DNA of 64,000 nt from Sacculina carcini. Its lineage: Eukaryota > Arthropoda > Thecostraca > Sacculinidae. The notes under the pieces are model-generated. The model worked only from the letters and a program-made list of their open reading frames with translations, made no database searches and was not told the origin of the DNA. Location: NCBI GenBank assembly GCA_916048095.2, contig CAJZIA020000001.1, positions 33,501 through 97,500 of the forward strand, given 5' to 3'. Below are positions 1-15,384 of this stretch, piece after piece. Position numbers and translations under genes: made by a program. The number at the start of each line of letters is the position of its first letter. The first letter of the stretch is position 1.

Positions 1-2300
1 ACTTTTTAAACCAGGTAACTTAATATAATTAATATACCAGGTCAATTAATATAACAGGTCAATTAATATACCGGGTCAATCTATATACCAGGTCAATTTA
101 TATACCGGGTCGCTTAATATTCCAGGTCGCTTAATATACCGGTTCAATTAATATACTAGGCCACTTTTTAAACCAGGTAACTTAATATACCAGGTCGCTT
201 AATATACCGGTTCAATTAATATACCAGGCCACTTTTTAAACCAGGTAACTTAATATACCAGGTCGCTCAATATACCGGGTCAATTAATATACCGAGTCAA
301 TTAATATACCAGGTCAATTTATATACCGGGTCGCTTAATATACCAGGTCGCTTAATATACCGGTTCAATTAATATACCAGGCCACTTTTTAAACCAGGTA
401 ACTTAATATACCAGGTCGCTTAATATACCGGGTCAATTGATATACCAGGTCAATTTATATACCGGGTCGCTTAATATACCAGGTCGCTTAATATACCAGG
501 TCGCTCAATATACCGGGTCAATTAATATAACGGGTCAATCAATATAACAGGTCAATTTATATACCAGGTCGCTTAATATACCAGGCCACTTTTTAAACCA
601 GGTAACTTAATATACCAGGTCGCTTAATATACCGGGTCAATTGATATACCAGGTCAATTTATATACCGGGTCGCTTAATATACCAGGTCGCTTAATATAT
701 CAGGTCGCTTAATATACCGGGTCAATTAACATACCAGGCCACTTTTTAAACCAGGTAACTTAATATACCAGGTCAATTAATATAACAGGTCAATTAATAT
801 ACCGGGTCAATTTATATACCAGGTCAATTTATATACCGGGTCGCTTAATATACCAGGTCGCTTAATATACCGGTTCAATTAATATACTAGGCCACTTTTT
901 AAACCAGGTAACTTAATATACCAGGTCGCTTAATATACCGGTTCAATTAATATACCAGGCCACTTTTTAAACCAGGTAACTTAATATACCAGGTCGCTCA
1001 ATATACCGGGTCAATTAATATACCGAGTCAATTAATATACCAGGTCAATTTATATACCGGGTCGCTTAATATACCAGATCGCTTAATATACCAGGTCAAT
1101 TAATATACCAGGTCACTTTTTAAACCAGGTAACTTAATATACCAGGTCGCTTAATATACCAGGTCGCTTAATATACCAGGTCGGTTAATATACCAGGTCA
1201 ATTTATATACCGGGTCGCTTAATATACCAGATCGCTTAATATACCAGGTCAATTAATATACCAGGCCACTTTTTAAACCAGGTAACTTAATATCCAGGTC
1301 GCTTAATATACCGGGTCAATTGATATACCGGGTCAATTTATATACCAGGTCGCTTAATATACCAGGTCGCTTAATATATCAGTTCGCTTAATATACCGGG
1401 TCAATTAATATACCAGGCCACTTTTTAAACCAGGTAACTTAATATACCAGGTCGCTTAATATACCAGGTCGGTTAATATACCAGGTCGGTTAATATACCA
1501 GGTCAATTTATATACCGGGTCGCTCAATATACCGGGTCAATTAATATACCGAGTCAATTAATATACCAGGTCAATTTATATACCGGGTCGCTTAATATAC
1601 CAGATCGCTTAATATACCAGGTCAATTAATATACCAGGTCACTTTTTAAACCAGGTAACTTAATATACCAGGTCGCTTAATATACCAGGTCGCTTAATAT
1701 ACCAGGTCAATTAATATACCAGGCCACTTTTTAAACCAGGTAACTTAATATACCAGGTCAATTAATATACCAGGCCACTTTTTAAACCAGGTAACTTAAT
1801 ATACCAGGTCGCTTAATATACCGGGTCAATTGATATACCAGGTCAATTTATATACCGGGTCGCTTAATATACCAGGTCGCTCAATATACCGGGTCAATTA
1901 ATATACCGGGTCAATTAATATACCGGGTCAATCAATATAACAGGTAAATTTATATACCAGGTCGCTTAATATACCAGGCCACTTTTTAAACCAGGTAACT
2001 TAATATACCAGGTCGCTTAATATACCAGGTCAATTAATATACCGAGTCAATTAATATACCAGGTCAATTAATATACCGGGTCAATTAATATACCAGGTCA
2101 ATTTATATACCGGGTCGCTTAATATACCAGGTCGCTTAATATACCGGGTCAATTAATATACCAGGCCACTTTTTAAACCAGGTAACTTAATATACCAGGT
2201 CGCTTAATATACCGGGTCAATTAATATACCGAGTCGCTTAATATACCAGGTCGCTTAATATACCGGGTCAATTAATATACCAGGCCACTTTTTAAACCAG

Positions 2301-5300
2301 GTAACTTAATATACCAGGTCGCTCAATATACCGGGTCAATTAATATACCGAGTCAATTAATATACCAGGTCAATTTATATACCGGGTCGCTTAATATACC
2401 AGATCGCTTAATATACCAGGTCAATTAATATACCAGGTCACTTTTTAAACCAGGTAACTTAATATACCAGGTCGCTTAATATACCAGGTCGCTTAATATA
2501 CCAGGTCGGTTAATATACCAGGTCAATTTATATACCGGGTCGCTTAATATACCAGATCGCTTAATATACCAGGTCAATTAATATACCAGGCCACTTTTTA
2601 AACCAGGTAACTTAATATCCAGGTCGCTTAATATACCAGGTCGCTTAATATACCAGGTCGGTTAATATACCAGGTCAATTTATATACCGGGTCGCTTAAT
2701 ATACCAGATCGCTTAATATACCAGGTCAATTAATATACCAGGCCACTTTTTAAACCAGGTAACGTAATATACCAGGTCGCTCAATATACCGGGTCAATTA
2801 ATATACCGAGTCAATTTATATACCAGGTCGCTTAATATACCAGGTCGCTTAATATATCAGTTCGCTTAATATACCGGGTCAATTAATATACCAGGTCGCT
2901 TAATATACCGGGTCAATTGATATACCGGGTCAATTTATATACCAGGTCGCTTAATATACCAGGTCGCTTAATATATCAGTTCGCTTAATATACCGGGTCA
3001 ATTAATATACCAGGCCACTTTTTAAACCAGGTAACTTAATATACCAGGTCGCTTAATATACCAGGTCGGTTAATATACCAGGTCGGTTAATATACCAGGT
3101 CAATTTATATACCGGGTCGCTCAATATACCGGGTCAATTAATATACCGAGTCAATTAATATACCAGGTCAATTTATATACCGGGTCGCTTAATATACCAG
3201 ATCGCTTAATATACCAGGTCAATTAATATACCAGGTCACTTTTTAAACCAGGTAACTTAATATACCAGGTCGCTTAATATACCAGGTCGCTTAATATACC
3301 AGGTCAATTAATATACCAGGCCACTTTTTAAACCAGGTAACTTAATATACCAGGTCGCTCAATATACCAGGCCACTTTTTAAACCAGGTAACTTAATATA
3401 CCAGGTCGCTTAATATACCGGGTCAATTGATATACCAGGTCAATTTATATACCGGGTCGCTTAATATACCAGGTCGCTCAATATACCGGGTCAATTAATA
3501 TACCGGGTCAATTAATATACCGGGTCAATCAATATAACAGGTAAATTTATATACCAGGTCGCTTAATATACCAGGCCACTTTTTAAACCAGGTAACTTAA
3601 TATACCAGGTCGCTTAATATACCAGGTCAATTAATATACCGAGTCAATTAATATACCAGGTCAATTTATATACCGGGTCGCTTAATATACCAGGTCGCTT
3701 AATATACCGGGTCAATTAATATACCAGGCCACTTTTTAAACCAGGTAACTTAATATACCAGGTCGCTTAATATACCGGGTCAATTGATATACCAGGTCAA
3801 TTTATATACCGGGTCGCTTAATATACCAGGTCGCTCAATATACCGGGTCAATTAATATACCGGGTCAATCAATATAACAGGTCAATTTATATACCAGGTC
3901 GCTTAATATACCAGGCCACTTTTTAAACCAGGTAACTTAATATACCAGGTCGCTTAATATACCGGGTCAATTGATATACCAGGTCAATTTATATACCGGG
4001 TCGCTTAATATACCAGGTCGCTTAATATATCAGGTCGCTTAATATACCGGGTCAATTAATATACCAGGCCACTTTTTAAACCAGGTAACTTAATATAATT
4101 AATATACCAGGTCAATTAATATAACAGGTCAATTAATATACCGGGTCAATCTATATACCAGGTCAATTTATATACCGGGTCGCTTAATATACCAGGTCGC
4201 TTAATATACCGGTTCAATTAATATACCAGGTCAATTAATATACCAGGCCACTTTTTAAACCAGGTAACTTAATATCCACGTCGCTTAATATACCAGGTCG
4301 CTTAATATACCAGGTCGGTTAATATACCAGGTCAATTTATATACCGGGTCGCTTAATATACCAGATCGCTTAATATACCAGGTCAATTAATATACCAGGC
4401 CACTTTTTAAACCAGGTAACTTAATATACCAGGTCGCTCAATATACCAGGCCACTTTTTAAACCAGGTAACTTAATATACCAGGTCGCTTAATATACCGG
4501 GTCAATTGATATACCAGGTCAATTTATATACCGGGTCGCTTAATATACCAGGTCGCTCAATATACCGGGTCAATTAATATACCGGGTCAATTAATATACC
4601 GGGTCAATCAATATAACAGGTAAATTTATATACCAGGTCGCTTAATATACCAGGCCACTTTTTAAACCAGGTAACTTAATATACCAGGTCGCTTAATATA
4701 CCAGGTCAATTAATATACCGAGTCAATTAATATACCAGGTCAATTTATATACCGGGTCGCTTAATATACCAGGTCGCTTAATATACCGGGTCAATTAATA
4801 TACCAGGCCACTTTTTGAACCAGGTAACTTAATATACCAGGTCGCTTAATATACCGGGTCAATTGATATACCAGGTCAATTTATATACCGGGTCGCTTAA
4901 TATACCAGGTCGCTCAATATACCGGGTCAATTAATATACCGGGTCAATCAATATAACAGGTCAATTTATATACCAGGTCGCTTAATATACCAGGCCACTT
5001 TTTAAACCAGGTAACTTAATATACCAGGTCGCTTAATATACCGGGTCAATTGATATACCAGGTCAATTTATATACCGGGTCGCTTAATATACCAGGTCGC
5101 TTAATATATCAGGTCGCTTAATATACCGGGTCAATTAATATACCAGGCCACTTTTTAAACCAGGTAACTTAATATAATTAATATACCAGGTCAATTAATA
5201 TAACAGGTCAATTAATATACCGGGTCAATCTATATACCAGGTCAATTTATATACCGGGTCGCTTAATATACCAGGTCGCTTAATATACCGGTTCAATTAA

Positions 5301-5800
5301 TATACTAGGCCACTTTTTAAACCAGGTAACTTAATATACCAGGTCGCTTAATATACCGGTTCAATTAATATACCAGGCCACTTTTTAAACCAGGTAACTT
5401 AATATACCAGGTCGCTCAATATACCGGGTCAATTAATATACCGAGTCAATTAATATACCAGGTCAATTTATATACCGGGTCGCTTCATATACCAGGTCGC
5501 TTAATATACCGGTTCAATTAATATACTAGGCCACTTTTTAAGCCAGGTAACTTAATATACCAGGTCGCTTAATATACCAGGTCAATTAATATACCGGGTC
5601 AATTTATATACCAGGTCGCTTAATATACCAGGTCGCTTAATATATCAGTTCGCTTAATATACCGGGTCAATTAATATACCAGGCCACTTTTTAAACCAGG
5701 TAACTTAATATACCAGGTCGCTTAATATACCAGGTCGGTTAATATACCAGGTCAATTTATATACCGGGTCGCTTAATATACCAGATCGCTTAATATACCA
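2301..5800 (+). repeat. Higher-order satellite block, copy 1 (offset 15.5 kb)
   Basis: The order of monomer variants from about 2301 to 5800 recurs at about 17818-21320 with only occasional base differences. One such difference is ccaggtcaatta against ccgggtcaatta. The start (gtaacttaat plus a gctcaat monomer) and the 16-17 bp deletion marker at 4091/19608 both give an offset of about 15,517 bp. The copies diverge near 5800/21320, where the second has a local duplication. The block also contains a 1.08-kb internal recurrence of the marker. Confidence 0.8.
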
Positions 5801-8800
5801 GGTCAATTAATATACCAGGTCACTTTTTAAACCAGGTAACTTAATATACCAGGTCGCTTAATATACCAGGTCGCTTAATATACCAGGTCGGTTAATATAC
5901 CAGGTCAATTTATATACCGGGTCGCTTAATATACCAGATCGCTTAATATACCAGGTCAATTAATATACCAGGCCACTTTTTAAACCAGGTAACTTAATAT
6001 ACCAGGTCGCTTAATATACCGGGTCAATTGATATACCAGGTCAATTTATATACCGGGTCGCTTAATATACCAGCTCGCTCAATATACCGGGTCAATTAAT
6101 ATACCAGGTCAATTTATATACCAGGTAACTTAATATACCAGGTCGCTTAATATACCAGGTCGCTTAATATAACAAGTCAATTAATATACCGGGTCAATAA
6201 ATATACCGGGTCAATTAATATACCGGGTCAATCAATATAACAGGTCAATTTATATACCAGGTCGCTTAATATACCAGGCCACTTTTTAAACCAGGTAACT
6301 TAATATACCAGGTCGCTTAATATACCAGGTCAATTAATATACCGAGTCAATTAATATGCCAGGTCAATTTATATACCGGGTCGCTTAATATACCAGGTCG
6401 CTTAATATACCGGGTCAATTAATATACCAGGCCACTTTTTAAACCAGGTAACTTAATATAATTAATATACCAGGTCAATTAATATAACAGGTCAATTAAT
6501 ATACCGGGTCAATCTATATACCAGGTCAATTTATATACCGGGTCGCTTAATATACCAGGTCGCTTAATATACCGGTTCAATTAATATACTAGGCCACTTT
6601 TTAAACCAGGTAACTTAATATACCAGGTCGCTTAATATACCGGTTCAATTAATATACCAGGCCACTTTTTAAACCAGGTAACTTAATATACCAGGTCGCT
6701 CAATATACCGGGTCAATTAATATACCGAGTCAATTAATATACCAGGTCAATTTATATACCGGGTCGCTTAATATACCAGGTCGCTTAATATACCGGTTCA
6801 ATTAATATACCAGGCCACTTTTTAAACCAGGTAACTTAATATACCAGGTCGCTTAATATACCGGGTCAATTGATATACCAGGTCAATTTATATACCGGGT
6901 CGCTTAATATACCAGGTCGCTTAATATACCAGGTCGCTTAATATATCAGGTCGCTTAATATACCGGGTCAATTAATATACCAGGCCACTTTTTAAACCAG
7001 GTAACTTAATATACCAGGTCAATTAATATAACAGGTCAATTAATATACCGGGTCAATTTATATACCAGGTCAATTTATATACCGGGTCGCTTAATATACC
7101 AGGTCGCTTAATATACCGGTTCAATTAATATACTAGGCCACTTTTTAAACCAGGTAACTTAATATACCAGGTCGCTTAATATACCGGTTCAATTAATATA
7201 CCAGGCCACTTTTTAAACCAGGTAACTTAATATACCAGGTCGCTCAATATACCGGGTCAATTAATATACCGAGTCAATTAATATACCAGGTCAATTTATA
7301 TACCGGGTCGCTTAATATACCAGGTCGCTTAATATACCAGGTCAATTAATATACCAGGTCACTTTTTAAACCAGGTAACTTAATATACCAGGTCGCTTAA
7401 TATACCAGGTCGCTTAATATACCAGGTCGGTTAATATACCAGGTCAATTTATATACCGGGTCGCTTAATATACCAGATCGCTTAATATACCAGGTCAATT
7501 AATATACCAGGTCACTTTTTAAACCAGGTAACTTAATATACCAGGTCGCTTAATATACCAGGTCGCTTAATATACCAGGTCGGTTAATATACCAGGTCAA
7601 TTTATATACCGGGTCGCTTAATATACCAGATCGCTTAATATACCAGGTCAATTAATATACCAGGCCACTTTTTAAACCAGGTAACTTAATATCCAGGTCG
7701 CTTAATATACCAGGTCGCTTAATATACCAGGTCGGTTAATATACCAGGTCAATTTATATACCGGGTCGCTTAATATACCAGATCGCTTAATATACCAGGC
7801 CAATTAATATACCAGGCCACTTTTTAAACCAGGTAACGTAATATACCAGGTCGCTCAATATACCGGGTCAATTAATATACCGAGTCAATTTATATACCAG
7901 GTCGCTTAATATACCAGGTCGCTTAATATATCAGTTCGCTTAATATACCGGGTCAATTAATATACCAGGTCGCTTAATATACCGGGTCAATTAATATACC
8001 GGGTCAATTTATATACCAGGTCGCTTAATATACCAGGTCGCTTAATATATCAGTTCGCTTAATATACCGGGTCAATTAATATACCAGGCCACTTTTTAAA
8101 CCAGGTAACTTAATATACCAGGTCGCTTAATATACCAGGTCGGTTAATATACCAGGTCAATTTATATACCGGGTCGCTCAATATACCGGGTCAATTAATA
8201 TGCCGAGTCAATTAATATACCAGGTCAATTTATATACCGGGTCGCTTAATATACCAGATCGCTTAATATACCAGGTCAATTAATATACCAGGTCACTTTT
8301 TAAACCAGGTAACTTAATATACCAGGTCGCTTAATATACCAGGTCGCTTAATATACCAGGTCGGTTAATATACCAGGTCAATTTATAAACCGGGTCGCTT
8401 AATATACCAGATCGCTTAATATACCAGATCGCTTAATATACCAGGTCAATTAATATACCAGGCCACTTTTTAAACCAGGTAACTTAATATCCACGTCGCT
8501 TAATATACCAGGTCGCTTAATATACCAGGTCGGTTAATATACCAGGTCAATTTATATACCGGGTCGCTTAATATACCAGATCGCTTAATATACCAGGTCA
8601 ATTAATATACCAGGCCACTTTTTAAACCAGGTAACTTAATATACCAGGTCGCTCAATATACCAGGCCACTTTTTAAACCAGGTAACTTAATATACCAGGT
8701 CGCTTAATATACCGGGTCAATTGATATACCAGGTCAATTTATATACCGGGTCGCTTAATATACCAGGTCGCTCAATATACCGGGTCAATTAATATACCGG

Positions 8801-9066
8801 GTCAATTAATATACCGGGCCAATCAATATAACAGGTAAATTTATATACCAGGTCGCTTAATATACCAGGCCACTTTTTAAACCAGGTAACTTAATATACC
8901 AGGTCGCTTAATATACCAGGTCAATTAATATACCGAGTCAATTAATATACCAGGTCAATTTATATACCGGGTCGCTTAATATACCAGGTCGCTTAATATA
9001 CCGGGTCAATTAATATACCAGGCCACTTTTTAAACCAGGTAACTTAATATACCAGGTCGCTTAATA

Positions 9067-9080
9067 TTTCGCATTTTTTT
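9067..9080. other. 14-bp non-satellite insertion in the array
   Basis: The run tttcgcattttttt interrupts the monomers at this point, between gcttaata and ataccaggtcgc. It is the only clear non-satellite sequence in the first 26 kb. It carries no recognisable repeat or target-site duplication. It could be a repair filler or an imprecise excision scar. Confidence 0.6.
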
Positions 9081-9219
9081 ATACCAGGTCGCTTAATATA
9101 TCAGGTCGCTTAATATACCGGGTCAATTAATATACCAGGCCACTTTTTAAACCAGGTAACTTAATATACCAGGTCAATTAATATAACAGGTCAATTAATA
9201 TACCGGGTCAATTTATATA

Positions 9220-11117
9220 CCAGGTCAATTTATATACCGGGTCGCTTAATATACCAGGTCGCTTAATATACCGGTTCAATTAATATACTAGGCCACTTTT
9301 TAAACCAGGTAACTTGATATACCAGGTCGCTTAATATACCGGTTCAATTAATATACCAGGCCACTTTTTAAACCAGGTAACTTAATATACCAGGTCGCTC
9401 AATATACCGGGTCAATTAATATACCGAGTCAATTTATATACCGGGTCGCTTAATATACCAGATCGCTTAATATACCAGGTCAATTAATATACCAGGCCAC
9501 TTTTTAAACCAGGTAACTTAATATACCAGGTCGCTTAATATACCGGGTCAATTGATATACCAGGTCAATTTATATACCGGGTCGCTTAATATACCAGCTC
9601 GCTCAATATACCGGGTCAATTAATATACCAGGTCAATTTATATACCAGGTAACTTAATATACCAGGTCGCTTAATATACCAGGTCGCTTAATATAACAAG
9701 TCAATTAATATACCGGGTCAATAAATATACCGGGTCAATTAATATACCGGGTCAATCAATATAACAGGTCAATTTATATACCAGGTCGCTTAATATACCA
9801 GGCCACTTTTTAAACCAGGTAACTTAATATACCAGGTCGCTTAATATACCAGGTCAATTAATATACCGAGTCAATTAATATACCAGGTCAATTTATATAC
9901 CGGGTCGCTTAATATACCAGGTCGCTTAATATACCGGGTCAATTAATATACCAGGCCACTTTTTAAACCAGGTAACTTAATATAATTAATATACCAGGTC
10001 AATTAATATAACAGGTCAATTAATATACCGGGTCAATCTATATACCAGGTCAATTTATATACCGGGTCGCTTAATATACCAGGTCGCTTAATATACCGGT
10101 TCAATTAATATACTAGGCCACTTTTTAAACCAGGTAACTTAATATACCAGGTCGCTTAATATACCGGTTCAATTAATATACCAGGCCACTTTTTAAACCA
10201 GGTAACTTAATATACCAGGTCGCTCAATATACCGGGTCAATTAATATACCGAGTCAATTAATATACCAGGTCAATTTATATACCGGGTCGCTTAATATAC
10301 CAGGTCGCTTAATATACCGGTTCAATTAATATACCAGGACACTTTTTAAACCAGGTAACTTAATATACCAGGTCGCTTAATATACCGGGTCAATTGATAT
10401 ACCAGGTCAATTTATATACCGGGTCGCTTAATATACCAGGTCGCTTAATATACCAGGTCGCTTAATATATCAGGTCGCTTAATATACCGGGTCAATTAAT
10501 ATACCAGGCCACTTTTTAAACCAGGTAACTTAATATACCAGGTCAATTAATATAACAGGTCAATTAATATACCGGGTCAATTTATATACCAGGTCAATTT
10601 ATATACCGGGTCGCTTAATATACCAGGTCGCTTAATATACCGGGTCAATTAATATACTAGGCCACTTTTTAAACCAGGTAACTTAATATACCAGGTCGCT
10701 TAATATACCGGTTCAATTAATATACCAGGCCACTTTTTAAACCAGGTAACTTAATATACCAGGTCGCTCAATATACCGGGTCAATTAATATACCGAGTCA
10801 ATTAATATACCAGGTCAATTTATATACCGGGTCGCTTAATATACCAGGTCGCTTAATATACCAGGTCAATTAATATACCAGGCCACTTTTTAAACCAGGT
10901 AACTTAATATACCAGGTCGCTTAATATACCAGGTCGCTTAATATACCAGGTCGGTTAATATACCAGGTCAATTTATATACCGGGTCGCTTAATATACCAG
11001 ATCGCTTAATATACCAGGTCAATTAATATACCAGGTCACTTTTTAAACCAGGTAACTTAATATACCAGGTCGCTTAATATACCAGGTCGCTTAATATACC
11101 AGGTCGGTTAATATACC
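9220..11117 (+). repeat. Higher-order satellite block, copy 1 (offset 4,267 bp)
   Basis: This block is recognised by two private variants that recur 4,267 bp downstream. They are aacttgatat at 9311 (again at 13578) and ccaggacac at 10334 (again at 14601). The order of intervening monomers agrees except for scattered substitutions. Similarity ends near 11117, where the partner jumps to a gccacttttt dimer. Confidence 0.8.
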
Positions 11118-13486
11118 AGGTCAATTTATATACCGGGTCGCTTAATATACCAGATCGCTTAATATACCAGGTCAATTAATATACCAGGCCACTTTTTAAA
11201 CCAGGTAACGTAATATACCAGGTCGCTCAATATACCGGGTCAATTAATATACCGAGTCAATTTATATACCAGGTCGCTTAATATACCAGGTCGCTTAATA
11301 TATCAGTTCGCTTAATATACCGGGTCAATTAATATACCAGGTCGCTTAATATACCGGGTCAATTGATATACCGGGTCAATTTATATACCAGGTCGCTTAA
11401 TATACCAGGTCGCTTAATATATCAGTTCGCTTAATATACCGGGTCAATTAATATACCGAGTCAATTTATATACCAGGTCGCTTAATATACCAGATCGCTT
11501 AATATACCAGGTCAATTAATATACCAGGCCACTTTTTAAACCAGGTAACGTAATATACCAGGTCGCTCAATATACCGGGTCAATTAATATACCGAGTCAA
11601 TTTATATACCAGGTCGCTTAATATACCAGGCCAATTAATATACCAGGCCACTTTTTAAACCAGGTAACGTAATATACCAGGTCGCTCAATATACCGGGTC
11701 AATTAATATACCGAGTCAATTTATATACCAGGTCGCTTAATATACCAGGTCGCTTAATATATCAGTTCGCTTAATATACCGGGTCAATTAATATACCAGG
11801 TCGCTTAATATACCGGGTCAATTGATATACCGGGTCAATTTATATACCAGGTCGCTTAATATACCAGGTCGCTTAATATATCAGTTCGCTTAATATACCG
11901 GGTCAATTAATATACCAGGCCACTTTTTAAACCAGGTAACTTAATATACCAGGTCGCTTAATATACCAGGTCGGTTAATATACCAGGTCAATTTATATAC
12001 CGGGTCGCTCAATATACCGGGTCAATTAATATGCCGAGTCAATTAATATACCAGGTCAATTTATATACCGGGTCGCTTAATATACCAGATCGCTTAATAT
12101 ACCAGGTCAATTAATATACCAGGTCACTTTTTAAACCAGGTAACTTAATATACCAGGTCGCTTAATATACCAGGTCGCTTAATATACCAGGTCGGTTAAT
12201 ATACCAGGTCAATTTATAAACCGGGTCGCTTAATATACCAGATCGCTTAATATACCAGATCGCTTAATATACCAGGTCAATTAATATACCAGGCCACTTT
12301 TTAAACCAGGTAACTTAATATCCACGTCGCTTAATATACCAGGTCGCTTAATATACCAGGTCGGTTAATATACCAGGTCAATTTATATACCGGGTCGCTT
12401 AATATACCAGATCGCTTAATATACCAGGTCAATTAATATACCAGGCCACTTTTTAAACCAGGTAACTTAATATACCAGGTCGCTCAATATACCAGGCCAC
12501 TTTTTAAACCAGGTAACTTAATATACCAGGTCGCTTAATATACCGGGTCAATTGATATACCAGGTCAATTTATATACCGGGTCGCTTAATATACCAGGTC
12601 GCTCAATATACCGGGTCAATTAATATACCGGGTCAATTAATATACCGGGCCAATCAATATAACAGGTAAATTTATATACCAGGTCGCTTAATATACCAGG
12701 CCACTTTTTAAACCAGGTAACTTAATATACCAGGTCGCTTAATATACCAGGTCAATTAATATACCGAGTCAGTTAATATACCAGGTCAATTTATATACCG
12801 GGTCGCTTAATATACCAGGTCGCTTAATATACCGGGTCAATTAATATACCAGGCCACTTTTTAAACCAGGTAACTTAATATACCAGGTCGCTTAATATAC
12901 CGGGTCAATTGATATACCAGGTCAATTTATATACCGGGTCGCTTAATATACCAGGTCGCTCAATATACCGGGTCAATTAATATACCGGGTCAATCAATAT
13001 AACAGGTCAATTTATATACCAGGTCGCTTAATATACCAGGCCACTTTTTAAACCAGGTCGCTTAATATACCGGGTCAATTGATATACCAGGTCAATTTAT
13101 ATACCGGGTCGCTTAATATACCAGGTCGCTTAATATATCAGGTCGCTTAATATACCGGGTCAATTAATATACCAGGCCACTTTTTAAACCAGGTAACTTA
13201 ATATAATTAATATACCAGGTCAATTAATATAACAGGTCAATTAATATACCGGGTCAATCTATATACCAGGTCAATTTATATACCGGGTCGCTTAATATAC
13301 CAGGTCGCTTAATATACCGGTTCAATTAATATACTAGGCCACTTTTTAAACCAGGTAACTTAATATACCAGGTCGCTTAATATACCAGGTCGCTTAATAT
13401 ACCGGTTCAATTAATATACTAGGCCACTTTTTAAACCAGGTAACTTAATATATCAGTTCGCTTAATATACCGAGTCAATTAATATA

Positions 13487-15384
13487 CCAGGTCAATTTAT
13501 ATACCGGGTCGCTTAATATACCAGGTCGCTTAATATACCGGTTCAATTAATATACTAGGCCACTTTTTAAACCAGGTAACTTGATATACCAGGTCGCTTA
13601 ATATACCGGTTCAATTAATATACCAGGCCACTTTTTAAACCAGGTAACTTAATATACCAGGTCGCTCAATATACCGGGTCAATTAATATACCGAGTCAAT
13701 TTATATACCGGGTCGCTTAATATACCAGATCGCTTAATATACCAGGTCAATTAATATACCAGGCCACTTTTTAAACCAGGTAACTTAATATACCAGGTCG
13801 CTTAATATACCGGGTCAATTGATATACCAGGTCAATTTATATACCGGGTCGCTTAATATACCAGCTCGCTCAATATACCGGGTCAATTAATATACCAGGT
13901 CAATTTATATACCAGGTAACTTAATATACCAGGTCGCTTAATATACCAGGTCGCTTAATATAACAAGTCAATTAATATACCGGGTCAATAAATATACCGG
14001 GTCAATTAATATACCGGGTCAATCAATATAACAGGTCAATTTATATACCAGGTCGCTTAATATACCAGGCCACTTTTTAAACCAGGTAACTTAATATACC
14101 AGGTCGCTTAATATACCAGGTCAATTAATATACCGAGTCAATTAATATGCCAGGTCAATTTATATACCGGGTCGCTTAATATACCAGGTCGCTTAATATA
14201 CCGGGTCAATTAATATACCAGGCCACTTTTTAAACCAGGTAACTTAATATAATTAATATACCAGGTCAATTAATATAACAGGTCAATTAATATACCGGGT
14301 CAATCTATATACCAGGTCAATTTATATACCGGGTCGCTTAATATACCAGGTCGCTTAATATACCGGTTCAATTAATATACTAGGCCACTTTTTAAACCAG
14401 GTAACTTAATATACCAGGTCGCTTAATATACCGGTTCAATTAATATACCAGGCCACTTTTTAAACCAGGTAACTTAATATACCAGGTCGCTCAATATACC
14501 GGGTCAATTAATATACCGAGTCAATTAATATACCAGGTCAATTTATATACCGGGTCGCTTAATATACCAGGTCGCTTAATATACCGGTTCAATTAATATA
14601 CCAGGACACTTTTTAAACCAGGTAACTTAATATACCAGGTCGCTTAATATACCGGGTCAATTGATATACCAGGTCAATTTATATACCGGGTCGCTTAATA
14701 TACCAGGTCGCTTAATATACCAGGTCGCTTAATATATCAGGTCGCTTAATATACCGGGTCAATTAATATACCAGGCCACTTTTTAAACCAGGTAACTTAA
14801 TATACCAGGTCAATTAATATAACAGGTCAATTAATATACCGGGTCAATTTATATACCAGGTCAATTTATATACCGGGTCGCTTAATATACCAGGTCGCTT
14901 AATATACCGGTTCAATTAATATACTAGGCCACTTTTTAAACCAGGTAACTTAATATACCAGGTCGCTTAATATACCGGTTCAATTAATATACCAGGCCAC
15001 TTTTTAAACCAGGTAACTTAATATACCAGGTCGCTCAATATACCGGGTCAATTAATATACCGAGTCAATTAATATACCAGGTCAATTTATATACCGGGTC
15101 GCTTAATATACCAGGTCGCTTAATATACCAGGTCAATTAATATACCAGGTCACTTTTTAAACCAGGTAACTTAATATACCAGGTCGCTTAATATACCAGG
15201 TCGCTTAATATACCAGGTCGGTTAATATACCAGGTCAATTTATATACCGGGTCGCTTAATATACCAGATCGCTTAATATACCAGGTCAATTAATATACCA
15301 GGTCACTTTTTAAACCAGGTAACTTAATATACCAGGTCGCTTAATATACCAGGTCGCTTAATATACCAGGTCGGTTAATATACC
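13487..15384 (+). repeat. Higher-order satellite block, copy 2 (offset 4,267 bp)
   Basis: Partner of the 9.2-11.1 kb block, sharing the private variants aacttgatat and ccaggacac at an exact 4,267-bp offset. The two anchors are about 1 kb apart and give the same offset, so no net indel separates them. Confidence 0.8.
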
